The notes under the pieces were generated by a model, which saw only the letters and a list, made by a program, of their open reading frames with translations, made no database searches and was not told the DNA's origin. From NCBI GenBank assembly GCA_001604405.1, contig LVBL01000019.1:1-64000 (forward strand): a stretch of 64,000 bases of DNA, read 5' to 3'. The position numbers and the translations under genes are program-made. Source of the stretch: Spirochaetales bacterium Spiro_10 (GTDB taxonomy: Bacteria > Spirochaetota > Spirochaetia > Treponematales > Treponemataceae). Positions 8,353 to 16,670 of this stretch are shown piece by piece (positions within the stretch are counted from its first letter, which is position 1; each line of letters opens with the position of its first letter).

Positions 8353-9108
8353 ATGGATTCCCTGCCTTTCGCGCGCCGGGTAGCGGCGGTTGTTTTGGCG
8401 CTCGGTATTCCCCTGTCCCTTTCGCCGGAGACGGCGGCCCCGGCGTATCCGGGGATTCTGGACTTTCCGGAGCCGGTCACGGTCCAGGGAGACGATGACG
8501 TGTTCGTCACTTCGGGGTACATCCTCCTTGCGGGCGACCGCGCCCGGGCCGAGTCCCTGATAGCCGACGTGCCGCGCTGGAGGAACTGGATGCTCGCCGG
8601 GATGGACGGTCCGCGGGACGACGGGAAGCGTCTGCTCGTGTACCTCCTCGACCTGGTCTGGAACGCCGGCGGGGAGGGGGAGGTCGAGTCATCGCTCCCC
8701 GCTGGCACCCTCGACGTATACGCCATCCTGCCGTTGCTGAAATCCTTCGGCGCCGATCCGTCCGTCTACCGCTTTGACGTGCGGATCCTCCGCGCCCCCG
8801 ACGGCTCCCTCCAGTCCGTCAGGGCCCGCTTCGTCGGCGACTCCTTCGCGCTTCGCGAGGCGGAATACTCCATAGAGATCGGTGAGGCGCCACCGGCGCC
8901 CGAGGCGGGGCAAACAGGGCCCGACGCGGGTCCCGGGGTGGCGGCGCAAACCGCCGTCGACGCGTTCGCGGTCCGGTACCGGGCCCGGGTCAGGATACAC
9001 GGATTTCTCGACTTCTTTTTCTCCCTTCGCGCGTACCGCCGCACTATCGGCTGGTATCTCGATAGGATCGCGCGGAACTTCGCCGAGGCCTGGAACGAAG
9101 CGCCCTGA
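8353..9108 (+). CDS. Exported protein of unknown function
   Basis: 251 residues. I do not recognise the family. The ATG at 8353 is preferred over upstream starts because a signal peptide begins there (residues 1-28, FARRVAAVVLALGIPLSLS) and a -10 box lies just before it. The mature part has segments such as DVPRWRNWMLAGMDGP, LKSFGADPSVYRFDVRIL and VRYRARVRIHGFLDFFFSLR, reminiscent of START/SRPBCC-type lipid-binding folds, but this is weak. The C-terminal part ends in an amphipathic stretch (RRTIGWYLDRIARNFAEAW). A rho-independent terminator follows, so it is a one-gene unit, divergent from guaA. Confidence 0.7.
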   Translation: MDSLPFARRVAAVVLALGIPLSLSPETAAPAYPGILDFPEPVTVQGDDDVFVTSGYILLAGDRARAESLIADVPRWRNWMLAGMDGPRDDGKRLLVYLLDLVWNAGGEGEVESSLPAGTLDVYAILPLLKSFGADPSVYRFDVRILRAPDGSLQSVRARFVGDSFALREAEYSIEIGEAPPAPEAGQTGPDAGPGVAAQTAVDAFAVRYRARVRIHGFLDFFFSLRAYRRTIGWYLDRIARNFAEAWNEAP

Positions 9109-9109
9109 T

Positions 9110-9140
9110 CCGCGACAGCCGCCGGCGGCGCGGTTTTTTT
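9110..9140 (+). terminator. Rho-independent terminator after the gene at 8353
   Basis: A GC-rich inverted repeat (CCGC / GCGG outside, GCCG-CCGG-CGGC inside) is followed by seven T. It starts two bases after the stop codon. Confidence 0.75.
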
Positions 9141-9150
9141 CGTCTTCGAC

Positions 9151-9178
9151 TTGAAGCCCGCATACGATGGTGTACACT
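9151..9178 (+). promoter_or_regulatory. Promoter of the LuxR-type gene at 9202
   Basis: TTGAAG (9151-9156), 16 bases, TACACT (9173-9178). The predicted leader is about 17 bases and holds a G-rich stretch that may act as ribosome site. Confidence 0.6.
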
Positions 9179-9201
9179 GTAGCGGCGGGGGCTTCGTCTC
9201 G

Positions 9202-10221
9202 ATGAAAGGTTTCTATATCTTCCTGTATTTTTTTTCCTATTCGGCGGCGGTCGGGTGCCTTGCGGTGTGCGCCATCACGAAGGCGACCCGCGGCGTACAC
9301 ACGCTCTCGCGCTACTGTCTCTGGATCGTCGCCTCACTGGCCTTTTTGCTCTTCCGGAACGTCGTGTACTACCTGCAGGAAGTCCGGGGGATGGCCGACA
9401 TCGAGTCGACGATCGCGTTTTTTCTCCTCTACATGCTTACCATGTCCTTTTTTCTCTCTTCACTTTCGTGGGTCGCCCTCGGATACGCGTTTTCCGGGCG
9501 CGCGACGGTCGTGAGGCGCGCCACCGTGGCCGCCGCCGTCATCCCGCTCGCCTTCCTTCCGGCGCTCGCCGTCCTTGAGCGCGGCATCCCGAACCAGGTG
9601 CTCAGGCTCCTCTTGGTCAACGGGGTCATGTACTTCTCCTATTTCGCCGTAGTCGCCGTTCTCGTCATCCTCGGCATCCGGCTTCCCAGGATACCGGACC
9701 CCTTCGACCGTTCCCTGTGCAAGACGAACGTCCTGTCGGGTTCCTCGTACGCCGTGCTCGCCCTTCTTCAGTGGTTTTTCGTGTACCGCGGCCAGCTCTA
9801 CGACATCTATCCCTTTTGCATCGTGAACATCGTCCTTTTCCTGATGTTTTCCTCGAGCGCCTTCGTGATAGGACGGGCGTATCTCGCGAAGAGGGACGAG
9901 CCCCGGGAGTCGGCCGCCGCGGGGGCGGGAAGATTCGGCCTTTCGGGGGAGCTTCCCTCGTACCCGGATTGCACTCAGGAGGAGTCCCTCATCATCTCGC
10001 TCGTCACGCGGGGCGCCACGAACCGAGAAATCGCCGAGATACTCGGCTCGAACGTGTCGCGGATCAAGAACATCATCTTCCGCATTTTCTCGCGTTTCGG
10101 CGTAAAGAGCAGGACGGAGCTCGCGTGCCTCTTCGGCGAAGGGGCCTTCCTCAGCCGGGAGGCGGAGTCCCTTGAGAGGTCAGCTGTCGAAACAGATCCG
10201 CGAGTTCCACTCGGTTCCTGA
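9202..10221 (+). CDS. Membrane-anchored LuxR-type transcription regulator (copy 1)
   Basis: 339 residues. The first 230 residues hold about seven hydrophobic membrane segments, starting MKGFYIFLYFFSYSAAVG. Residues 257-311 form a LuxR/GerE helix-turn-helix (EESLIISLVTRGATNREIAE, IFRIFSRFGVKSRTELACLF). A longer frame begins with TTG at 9151, but that TTG is part of the -35 box, so ATG at 9202 is chosen. Such proteins probably sense a membrane or small-molecule signal and act on DNA from the membrane. The last 71 bases overlap the end of a second gene of the same type on the other strand. Confidence 0.85.
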   Translation: MKGFYIFLYFFSYSAAVGCLAVCAITKATRGVHTLSRYCLWIVASLAFLLFRNVVYYLQEVRGMADIESTIAFFLLYMLTMSFFLSSLSWVALGYAFSGRATVVRRATVAAAVIPLAFLPALAVLERGIPNQVLRLLLVNGVMYFSYFAVVAVLVILGIRLPRIPDPFDRSLCKTNVLSGSSYAVLALLQWFFVYRGQLYDIYPFCIVNIVLFLMFSSSAFVIGRAYLAKRDEPRESAAAGAGRFGLSGELPSYPDCTQEESLIISLVTRGATNREIAEILGSNVSRIKNIIFRIFSRFGVKSRTELACLFGEGAFLSREAESLERSAVETDPRVPLGS

Positions 10222-11143
10222 CGCCGAATTTCCTGAATAGGCGGTAGATGTGGTTTCGCACCGCATGCTCGGTCACGAGCAGGTCGGCCGCGATCTGCTT
10301 GTTTGCCTGACCCCGCGCGACCAGCTCGACGATGCCCCGCTCGCATTCGCTCAGGCACAGGAGCGCGCGCATCGCGGCCTCGGGGAAGGGGTCGTTCGCG
10401 GGCGGGGATGCGGCGACGCCCCTGCCGGAATCGGCCGGCTTGAAGACGCGAAGCGCGAGCACGGCGATATTCGCCGCATGGATTACCAGGTAGTAGAGAT
10501 TTTCCGCGCAGAGGGGCAACCAGGGACGGTCAATGCCGGAATTGACGAAGGAAGCCCCGACAAACACCGGTATGAATACCAGGTTCCCGAAACGGGTAAG
10601 GTTCATCATCTCCCCGCATTCCTTGTCGACCGCGTAGACGCGGCGCTTCGTGAAGTACAGGGACGCCCACGCGAGCAGGCCCGCGATGAGGAATACGTGG
10701 GCGCGCATCAGAACCGCCTTCAGGGCGTCCCGCGCCGGGTCGTCGAGGCCGAACAATGCGGGACAGAGGGCGTGCGAGAGGAGTCCCGCAAGGGGGAGCG
10801 CGGATAGGGCGAGGAGGGCGGCAAGCGTGCGGCGGGGGCCTGTCTTGGTCGGAAGCGACCAGAAGAACACGGAGGCCGCCGTCATGAGCACGCTCGTCCG
10901 GACGGCGTCCGCCGAGTAATACCAGTAGTCCCCGGTCAGGGCCCCGGTATCCAGAAAGGCGCGCGCGAAGAAGGCGGCGTTCGAGGGCAGCAAATACAGG
11001 AAGAACGAGCCGAGAAAGAGGTTGTACGCGAGCATCCGGCCCCTGCTGTCGGTATCGTAGGCGTGAAGCGCGATCATGAGGGCGATCCCGGCGAATCCGG
11101 CGCAGTGGGAGACGGCGTAGAGCGTAAATAGCAGGACGTTCAT
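10151..11143 (-). CDS. Membrane-anchored LuxR-type transcription regulator (copy 2)
   Basis: 330 residues, same architecture as the convergent gene at 9202: seven or so membrane segments (starting MNVLLFTLYAVSHCAGFAG) and a LuxR/GerE helix-turn-helix at 264-318 (CERGIVELVARGQANKQIAA, IYRLFRKFGVRNRVELADLF). Sequence identity outside the HTH looks low, so the two are old paralogues. A frame open upstream of ATG 11143 is antisense to the DHH gene and is not real. A consensus promoter ends 6 bases before ATG, without a ribosome site. The 3' end overlaps copy 1 by 71 bases. Confidence 0.85.
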   Translation of the reverse strand: MNVLLFTLYAVSHCAGFAGIALMIALHAYDTDSRGRMLAYNLFLGSFFLYLLPSNAAFFARAFLDTGALTGDYWYYSADAVRTSVLMTAASVFFWSLPTKTGPRRTLAALLALSALPLAGLLSHALCPALFGLDDPARDALKAVLMRAHVFLIAGLLAWASLYFTKRRVYAVDKECGEMMNLTRFGNLVFIPVFVGASFVNSGIDRPWLPLCAENLYYLVIHAANIAVLALRVFKPADSGRGVAASPPANDPFPEAAMRALLCLSECERGIVELVARGQANKQIAADLLVTEHAVRNHIYRLFRKFGVRNRVELADLFRQLTSQGTPPPG

Positions 11144-11178
11144 GTCGTTATGGTAGAAGCGAACGGGTGCGGTGTCAA
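11144..11178 (-). promoter_or_regulatory. Consensus promoter of LuxR copy 2, leaderless type
   Basis: Minus strand: TTGACA (11173-11178), exactly 17 bases, TACCAT (11150-11155), 6 bases, ATG. One of the best promoters in the window, with the predicted start on the initiation codon. Confidence 0.7.
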
Positions 11179-11190
11179 TCGCGTTTTTTT

Positions 11191-11211
11191 GCGCCCAAAA
11201 GGCGTTTTTTT
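11191..11211 (+). terminator. Weak terminator-like hairpin
   Basis: CGCC-CAAAA-GGCG followed by seven T. The stem has only four pairs. It lies between two divergent genes, so it could only stop antisense transcripts running from LuxR copy 1. Confidence 0.25.
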
Positions 11212-11233
11212 CTCCCTTTTTACCGAAATGCGG

Positions 11234-11239
11234 TACACT
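11234..11239 (+). promoter_or_regulatory. -10 box of the DHH phosphoesterase gene, leaderless type
   Basis: TACACT followed by GTTCGG (6 bases) and ATG at 11246. No clear -35 box and no ribosome site. Confidence 0.5.
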
Positions 11240-11245
11240 GTTCGG

Positions 11246-12433
11246 ATGGAACCGATCTTGCCGGATGGACAACCGGACGCGCCGAAGCGGGAACCCGGGT
11301 CGATCGCGAGAAAAAAGGCGATCGTCTCGCGCATCGGCCGCGCCCTCGCGGAGCGCGACAGCTTTCTCGTCATCGGTCACAAGGACCCCGACGAGGATTG
11401 CGTCTCCTCCATGGTAGCCTTCTCCCTTCTGGCCAGCAAGTTCAACAAAAAGGCCGTCATCGCCATCGGGCCCGGCGCGCAGGAGAATTTCGAGTACCTG
11501 TTCAATATTTGCAGGTTCAATTCGATCCAGGTCTGTACCGGCCCGACGCCCCCGTCCTGCTCGACGCTCGTTCTCGTCGACACGGCCAAGCCTTCCATGA
11601 TCGACCGCCCCGAGCTCTTCGAGCGGATGCGCCGAGACCCCGGGGTGCTGAAAATCGAGATCGACCACCATCTCGAGTCCGACAGCCGCTATTTCGGCGA
11701 CGAGGGCTACAACCTGGTCTATCGCGCCTCGAGTACCTGCGAGATCATCGGGTACCTGAGTCTCAAGCTGGAGGAGGACCGGGCCCTCATGGCGGAATTC
11801 CAGATCGACGAGCTGATGACGCGCAACCTGGTGCTCGCCGTCCTCTCGGGCATCCTCGGCGACACGCAGATGGGAAAGTTCATCTCGACGAGGCGCGAGC
11901 TCATGTTCTACAGATATTTCAGCTCGCTGTTCGAGCGACTGCTCGCCGAGAAGACGAGGCGCGGAAGCGCGAACTTTTCGACCAAGGAACAGGTATTCGA
12001 CACACTGAAGCGGCTGTCCGACGAGGAGGAGGCCTGCCACGCGGAGCTGTCCGCGGACGTGCGCGAGATGGCGAACCTCGCGTACGCGTTCGTGGGGCCC
12101 GAGGCCTCGGGATATCTCGCGGAACGCTTCGGGGAGGAGACCCTCGTGGCCGTATCCAAGAATCTCGCCGACGAACTCGCCGAGCGGAGCGGCAAACTCG
12201 GTCTCGTGGGGTATTTCGACGATCCCTCGGTCTCGCCGTTCGCGCAATTCCGCCTCAGGCGCGCGCAAGGGTATTCCGGGATCGACCTTCGGGAGGTTCT
12301 CGTCCGTCTCGGCATCGTCAACGGCGGCGGGCATCCGGGCGCCGTCGGTTTCCGGGTGGAACGCTCCGCGATGGACGAGCCCCGGTTTCTCGACATGGCG
12401 CGCGCGATAGCCGGCGAGGTTTCCCCCGGCTGA
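11246..12433 (+). CDS. DHH/DHHA1 family phosphoesterase (NrnA-like)
   Basis: 395 residues, longer than typical NrnA (about 320). Motifs of the DHH superfamily are present in order: GHKDPDEDCVSS (residues 44-55), LVDTAK (110-115), DHH at 140-142 (EIDHHLES), and the DHHA1 motif NGGGHPGAVGF (about 359-369). NrnA-type enzymes degrade short oligoribonucleotides and pAp; c-di-nucleotide phosphodiesterases share the fold, so the substrate is open. ATG 11246 is chosen because the -10 box ends 6 bases before it. It converges with glmS, with one base between stop codons. Confidence 0.85.
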   Translation: MEPILPDGQPDAPKREPGSIARKKAIVSRIGRALAERDSFLVIGHKDPDEDCVSSMVAFSLLASKFNKKAVIAIGPGAQENFEYLFNICRFNSIQVCTGPTPPSCSTLVLVDTAKPSMIDRPELFERMRRDPGVLKIEIDHHLESDSRYFGDEGYNLVYRASSTCEIIGYLSLKLEEDRALMAEFQIDELMTRNLVLAVLSGILGDTQMGKFISTRRELMFYRYFSSLFERLLAEKTRRGSANFSTKEQVFDTLKRLSDEEEACHAELSADVREMANLAYAFVGPEASGYLAERFGEETLVAVSKNLADELAERSGKLGLVGYFDDPSVSPFAQFRLRRAQGYSGIDLREVLVRLGIVNGGGHPGAVGFRVERSAMDEPRFLDMARAIAGEVSPG

Positions 12434-12434
12434 C

Positions 12435-14264
12435 CTATTCCACCGTCACGCTCTTCGCGAGGTTCCTCGGCTTGTCGGGGTCGTTTCCGCGCTGTACCGA
12501 ACAGTAATAGGCGTAGAGCTGGCTCGGGATGACCGACAGTATCGGCGTGATCTCGTCCGGGGCGGGCGGGATGCGGAACACCTCGTCGGCCGTGCCGTCG
12601 AAAAAGGACTCGCCCTCGTAGGTGATGACGAGTACCGTCGCGCCGCGCGCCTTCACCTCCTTTATGTTCGAGTCCATCTTGTCGAAGAGGGCGCGCTGGG
12701 TGCAGACGGCGACGACGAGGGTCGCGTCGTCCACGAGGGCGATCGGGCCGTGCTTGAGTTCGCCGGCCGCGAAGGCCTCCGAGTGGGTGTAGCTGATCTC
12801 CTTGAGCTTGAGGGCGCTCTCGAGGCTGATCGCGAAGTCGAAGAGCCGGCCCATGAAGAAGGCCTTCGTCTTGTTGAAACTCAGGCTCGCGAAGCGCTGG
12901 ATGTCGCCCTTGTTCGCGAGTATGCGCTCCGCTTGGCCGGGAATCGCCTCGAGGGCGTCGATGTAGCGCGTGAGGGTTTCCCCGTCGATGGTCTTGCGGA
13001 GATAGCCGAACTGGAGGGCGATGAGGTAGACGCACATGAGCTGGGTCGTGAAGGCCTTCGTCGAGGCCACGGCGATCTCGGGACCCGCCCAGGTGTACAT
13101 GACGAGGTCCGCCTCGCGCGCGAGCGTGGAGCCGACCACGTTCGTGATGGCGATGATGCGCGCGCCGCCCTTCTTGGCCATGCGCATCGCCGCGAGGGTG
13201 TCCGCCGTCTCCCCCGACTGGCTTATGATGATGAAGATGTCCTTGGGATTGAACAGGGGCGAGCGGTAGCGGTATTCGCTCGCGATGTCCACGTCGGTCG
13301 GGATCCGGGCGAACCGCTCGAAGGCGTACTTGCCGACCACGCCCGCGTGCCAGGCCGTTCCGCATGCCGTTATCATGACGCGTCCCGCCTCGGCCCAGGA
13401 GGCGTCAAAGCCGATTTCCTCGAGGTGTATCGACTTGGCGCCGTTCGCGCGTATGCGCGCGCGCAGGGTGTCCGCGAGCGCCTTCGGCTGCTCGTGTATC
13501 TCCTTGAGCATGAAGTGCTCGTACCCGCCCTTCTCGGCGGCGGCGACGTCCCACTCGACGTGGCTCAGCTCCTTCTCGACCGGCGCGCCGTCCCCGTCGA
13601 GGAAATCGACGCGGTCGCGGTACAGGACGGCGATCTCGCGGTCCTGGAGGTAGTAGACGTCGCGGGTGTATTCGAGCAGGGCGGGCACGTCCGAGGCTAT
13701 GATGTTCTCGCCCGTCCCGGCGCCGACGACGAGCGGGGAGTCCTTCCTGACCGCGACGATTCGCCCGGGCTCGGACTCGCAGATCACCGCGAGGGCGTAC
13801 GAGCCCTCGAGCCGCTTGAGGGTCTCCACGACGGCCTCGACGATGTCGCCGTTGTAATGGAAATCGATGAGGTGGGCGATAACCTCCGTGTCGGTCTGGC
13901 TGCGGAACGACACCCCGTGCGAGGCGAGCCAGGATTTTAGTTTCGCGTGGTTTTCGATGATCCCGTTATGGACGACGGCGATCTTCCCGGCGACGTCCGT
14001 GTGCGGATGAGAGTTCGCGTCGCTCGGTTCCCCGTGCGTGGCCCAGCGGGTGTGTCCGATCCCCATGGATCCCCGTATGATCTCGGTCGATATCCGCTGT
14101 TCGAGGAATTTCAGAGCGCCCTTGGCCTTTCTGACGACGAGGGATCCCTCCGACAGCACGGCTATGCCGGCGGAATCGTATCCGCGATACTCCAGTTTCT
14201 TGAGAGCGTTGACCAAAATGGGGGTGGCTTCTTTGTCACCGACGTAACCGACAATTCCGCACAT
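12435..14264 (-). CDS. glmS: Glutamine--fructose-6-phosphate aminotransferase (isomerising)
   Basis: Makes glucosamine-6-phosphate for peptidoglycan and lipid-linked sugars. 609 residues, normal length. Starts MCGIVGYVGD, so Cys2 becomes the catalytic N-terminal residue after Met removal; the class II amidotransferase domain runs to about 240, followed by two SIS sugar-isomerase domains (SQSGETADTLAAMRMAKKGG, LFDFAISLESALKLKEISYT) and the typical end DKPRNLAKSVTVE. An upstream-extended frame exists but cannot be real, because Cys must follow Met. A GAGG site lies 6 bases before ATG. It follows the YihY-type gene by 26 bases on the same strand and is probably co-transcribed. No glmS ribozyme is visible in that gap. 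Confidence 0.97.
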   Translation of the reverse strand: MCGIVGYVGDKEATPILVNALKKLEYRGYDSAGIAVLSEGSLVVRKAKGALKFLEQRISTEIIRGSMGIGHTRWATHGEPSDANSHPHTDVAGKIAVVHNGIIENHAKLKSWLASHGVSFRSQTDTEVIAHLIDFHYNGDIVEAVVETLKRLEGSYALAVICESEPGRIVAVRKDSPLVVGAGTGENIIASDVPALLEYTRDVYYLQDREIAVLYRDRVDFLDGDGAPVEKELSHVEWDVAAAEKGGYEHFMLKEIHEQPKALADTLRARIRANGAKSIHLEEIGFDASWAEAGRVMITACGTAWHAGVVGKYAFERFARIPTDVDIASEYRYRSPLFNPKDIFIIISQSGETADTLAAMRMAKKGGARIIAITNVVGSTLAREADLVMYTWAGPEIAVASTKAFTTQLMCVYLIALQFGYLRKTIDGETLTRYIDALEAIPGQAERILANKGDIQRFASLSFNKTKAFFMGRLFDFAISLESALKLKEISYTHSEAFAAGELKHGPIALVDDATLVVAVCTQRALFDKMDSNIKEVKARGATVLVITYEGESFFDGTADEVFRIPPAPDEITPILSVIPSQLYAYYCSVQRGNDPDKPRNLAKSVTVE

Positions 14265-14290
14265 AGGCACCTCGTTACGGCAAGAGGCTA

Positions 14291-15592
14291 TCACATTTCG
14301 TGTTCCGAGGGAACGGCCGCCCCGCGGGTTTCGCGTATATATCCCGTAACCATCCCGAGCGTCTTCCTGGATATCGCGCCGTCGACTTCGATGGCCTCCC
14401 GGAGCAGGCGCTCGGGAAGGCGCAAAAGCAGGACCGGCGAGGCGGCGACCGCGGTCGAGGTGCGCCGTCCCCCGATAAGCCCTGAAAGGTCCCCGAAGAC
14501 CTCCCCCGACGAGTGAACGCGCTCGCGTTCCCCGTCCCCGTTCCCGGAAGGGGTCGTGACGCGGACGGAGCCCCTCCACACGTAATAGAAGTCCGTCGTG
14601 TCCTCCCCGGCCGCGTAGACCGTCTCGCCTTCCTTCAGCCGCACGGCGTATTTGCGGTAGAGGAGGGCCGGACGGGCGAACAGCCTCCGCTCGAATTTCC
14701 GCAAGGGGTTCCGCTCCTCGCGTCCCGGAAGCCGGTAAATGCGCGAAATGAGGAAGCTCTCGTAAAACTGCACGACATACTGGAACTGCGCGAAAAAAAG
14801 GAAGAGCAGGAAGAAGACGAATACCTCGAGGAGGATGACGATGACGTTGCTCAGGAATCCGTACACCAGGTTGTAGCGCGTCATGTTCACGAAGCTCCGG
14901 AACACGGCCTGCACGGCCGCGAAGCTCAGGGAGCAGGCGGACGAAGACAACAGGCTGACGCGCCAGGTCGGGCGCTCCCTCGGCGTGAAGAGATAGACGA
15001 GAAAGAGGAAGACGACGATGATGCCGAGCGGGACGAAGCGGAAGAGGTTCTTCATGAGGGTGTAGACGACCGGCCCGAGGAGCGACCGCGCGAACATCGT
15101 CCGGAACACCGCGCTTCCCGCGATGAGGAAGATGGACATGCTCACGACGAGGATGACGAGTATTATCTCGCCCGAGATGACGATGAGCGTCTCCTTGATC
15201 GGCTTTTGCCTGCCGCGCTTGCGGTATATCGCGCTCATCCCCTGCTGGAACGAGGTGAAGAACCGCCGGGCCATCCAGAAAATCGAGAGTCCGAGCACGA
15301 TCTCGAACAGGCCCACCGACCTGACGGAGGTGATGGAGGAGACGATGCGGTCGAAGTCCTCCGAGGGGAGGATGCCGGAATACGGGCCGAAGAGGTCGCG
15401 GATGCGCTCGGGGGCGGTGTGGAGCACGCGCACGAGGATGGCGAGCACCATGAGCGCCGTGGGCAGGGCCGAAAGAAGGAAGCCGTAAGCCCCGGCCGAG
15501 GCATAGATGAGCAGGTCGTTTTCGAGAAAGGTGGTCCAGGTGATGAACATCCGCTGGGCCGTCTCGGTCAACCAGAGTTGTTTTCGCCGCAT
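14291..15592 (-). CDS. YihY/BrkB family membrane protein with C-terminal cyclic-nucleotide-binding domain
   Basis: 433 residues. Residues 1-300 match the YihY/virulence factor BrkB family: about six membrane segments, with SAGAYGFLLSALPTALMVLA, FEIVLGLSIFWMARRFFTS and PTWRVSLLSSSACSLSFAA. Residues about 325-425 form a CRP/PKA-type cNMP-binding domain (VRLKEGETVYAAGEDTTDFY, then GEVFGDLSGLIGGRRTSTAV, close to the phosphate-binding cassette with its Arg). I infer a membrane activity gated by cAMP or cGMP; the molecular function of YihY proteins is not settled. TATACT lies 8 bases before ATG. glmS follows. Confidence 0.85.
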   Translation of the reverse strand: MRRKQLWLTETAQRMFITWTTFLENDLLIYASAGAYGFLLSALPTALMVLAILVRVLHTAPERIRDLFGPYSGILPSEDFDRIVSSITSVRSVGLFEIVLGLSIFWMARRFFTSFQQGMSAIYRKRGRQKPIKETLIVISGEIILVILVVSMSIFLIAGSAVFRTMFARSLLGPVVYTLMKNLFRFVPLGIIVVFLFLVYLFTPRERPTWRVSLLSSSACSLSFAAVQAVFRSFVNMTRYNLVYGFLSNVIVILLEVFVFFLLFLFFAQFQYVVQFYESFLISRIYRLPGREERNPLRKFERRLFARPALLYRKYAVRLKEGETVYAAGEDTTDFYYVWRGSVRVTTPSGNGDGERERVHSSGEVFGDLSGLIGGRRTSTAVAASPVLLLRLPERLLREAIEVDGAISRKTLGMVTGYIRETRGAAVPSEHEM

Positions 15593-15606
15593 GGTTCAAC
15601 AGTATA
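15593..15606 (-). promoter_or_regulatory. -10 box of the YihY-cNMP gene, near-leaderless
   Basis: Minus strand TATACT (15601-15606), then 8 bases, then ATG. No convincing -35 box. Confidence 0.45.
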
Positions 15607-15658
15607 TCCGATATACGCCTTCATAGGGTAAAAAAGTGGCGGATGGGGTCCCGAGGGC

Positions 15659-15696
15659 TTGAAAGAATGCATAAATATGTAATAATGTAGTATAAA
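15659..15696 (+). promoter_or_regulatory. Promoter region of dapA-asd-lysA
   Basis: An AT-rich stretch with TTGAAA at 15659-15664 and TAATGT at 15683-15688 (18 bases apart); a second AT-rich hexamer TATAAA lies at 15691. It gives a leader of 30-45 bases with an AGGAGG ribosome site before dapA, unlike the leaderless starts elsewhere. Confidence 0.5.
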
Positions 15697-15733
15697 GTTA
15701 CACACGAAGGTAACGCAGTTTCTAGGAGGCGCT

Positions 15734-16654
15734 ATGGCACAGCTTCGCGGAGCCTTTACCGCACTGATCACCCCGATGAATTCCAACGAGTCGATCGACT
15801 TCGAGGGATTCCGGAAGCTCGTACGGTTTCAGCTCGAAAGCGGTATCTCGGGGCTCGTTCCGCTCGGAACGACCGGCGAAACGCCGACTCTCGACGAGTC
15901 CGAGGAAGAACGACTGATCGACATCGCGATGACCGAGGCAAAGGGCAAGGTCCCGGTCATTCTCGGAGCGGGGAGCAATTGCACCCGCGATGCCGTCAAA
16001 TACGTCAAACGCGCCAAGGACAAGGGGGCCGACTACGCGCTCGTGGTCACCCCCTACTACAATAAACCGACCGACGAGGGCATCTACCGGCATTTCGCCG
16101 AGTGCGCGAAGGTCGGCATCCCGATCATCGTCTACAACATCGTCGGCCGCACCGGCAAGAACATCTCCACGCCGCTTCTCGCGCGCATCGCGGAGCTGCC
16201 GAACATCGCGGGCGTCAAGGAGTCTTCCGGGGACATCGGCCAGATGATGGACGTGATCCAGACCATCAAGCGGAAGAAGCCGGATTTCTCCGTGCTTTCC
16301 GGCGACGACGCGTATGCCCTGCCGCTCGCGGCGATGGGCGGCGACGGTGTGATCTCCGTCCTGTCGAACATCGCGCCGAGGCAGGTTACCGCCCTCGTGA
16401 CGGCCGCCCTCTCGGGCGATTTCGAGAAAGCGCGGGAGCTTCATTACAAACTGCTTCCCGCGTTCAAGGCCGCCTTCATCGAGACGAATCCCGTCCCCAT
16501 AAAGGCCGCGATGAACATGTTCGGGCTTCCCGCCGGTTCCTTGCGCCTGCCCTTGTGCAAGCTGATGGAAGAGAACGAGGGAAAGCTCAAGGCCGCCTTT
16601 ATCGAGGCGGGTATTTTCGCGGCGCCCGGAAAGGACGCCGACACATTCTGCTGA
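15734..16654 (+). CDS. dapA: 4-hydroxy-tetrahydrodipicolinate synthase
   Basis: Condenses pyruvate with aspartate semialdehyde, the first committed step to lysine/DAP. 306 residues, normal. Motifs: PLGTTGETPTL (substrate loop, 43-53), YYNKPTDEGIYRHF, IIVYNIVGRTG (Tyr134) and GVKESSGD with the Schiff-base Lys162. A near-perfect AGGAGG lies 5 bases before ATG. First gene of dapA-asd-lysA. DapA resembles other pyruvate-dependent aldolases, but the asd neighbour supports the call. Confidence 0.95.
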   Translation: MAQLRGAFTALITPMNSNESIDFEGFRKLVRFQLESGISGLVPLGTTGETPTLDESEEERLIDIAMTEAKGKVPVILGAGSNCTRDAVKYVKRAKDKGADYALVVTPYYNKPTDEGIYRHFAECAKVGIPIIVYNIVGRTGKNISTPLLARIAELPNIAGVKESSGDIGQMMDVIQTIKRKKPDFSVLSGDDAYALPLAAMGGDGVISVLSNIAPRQVTALVTAALSGDFEKARELHYKLLPAFKAAFIETNPVPIKAAMNMFGLPAGSLRLPLCKLMEENEGKLKAAFIEAGIFAAPGKDADTFC

Positions 16655-16670
16655 CCGGAGTAAACGAACT

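Noticed and set aside
10151-12334. 727-residue minus-strand frame extending LuxR copy 2 under the DHH gene
   Set aside because: The extra N-terminal part is antisense to a gene with clear DHH motifs; a consensus promoter lies just before ATG 11143.
14265-14290. glmS ribozyme or riboswitch before glmS
   Set aside because: Only 26 bases separate glmS from the upstream gene, far too few.
12435-15599. 1054-residue minus-strand frame that joins glmS to sequence under the YihY gene
   Set aside because: GlmS must start with Met-Cys at 14264 for its catalytic N-terminus, and the upstream part is a shadow of the YihY-cNMP gene.
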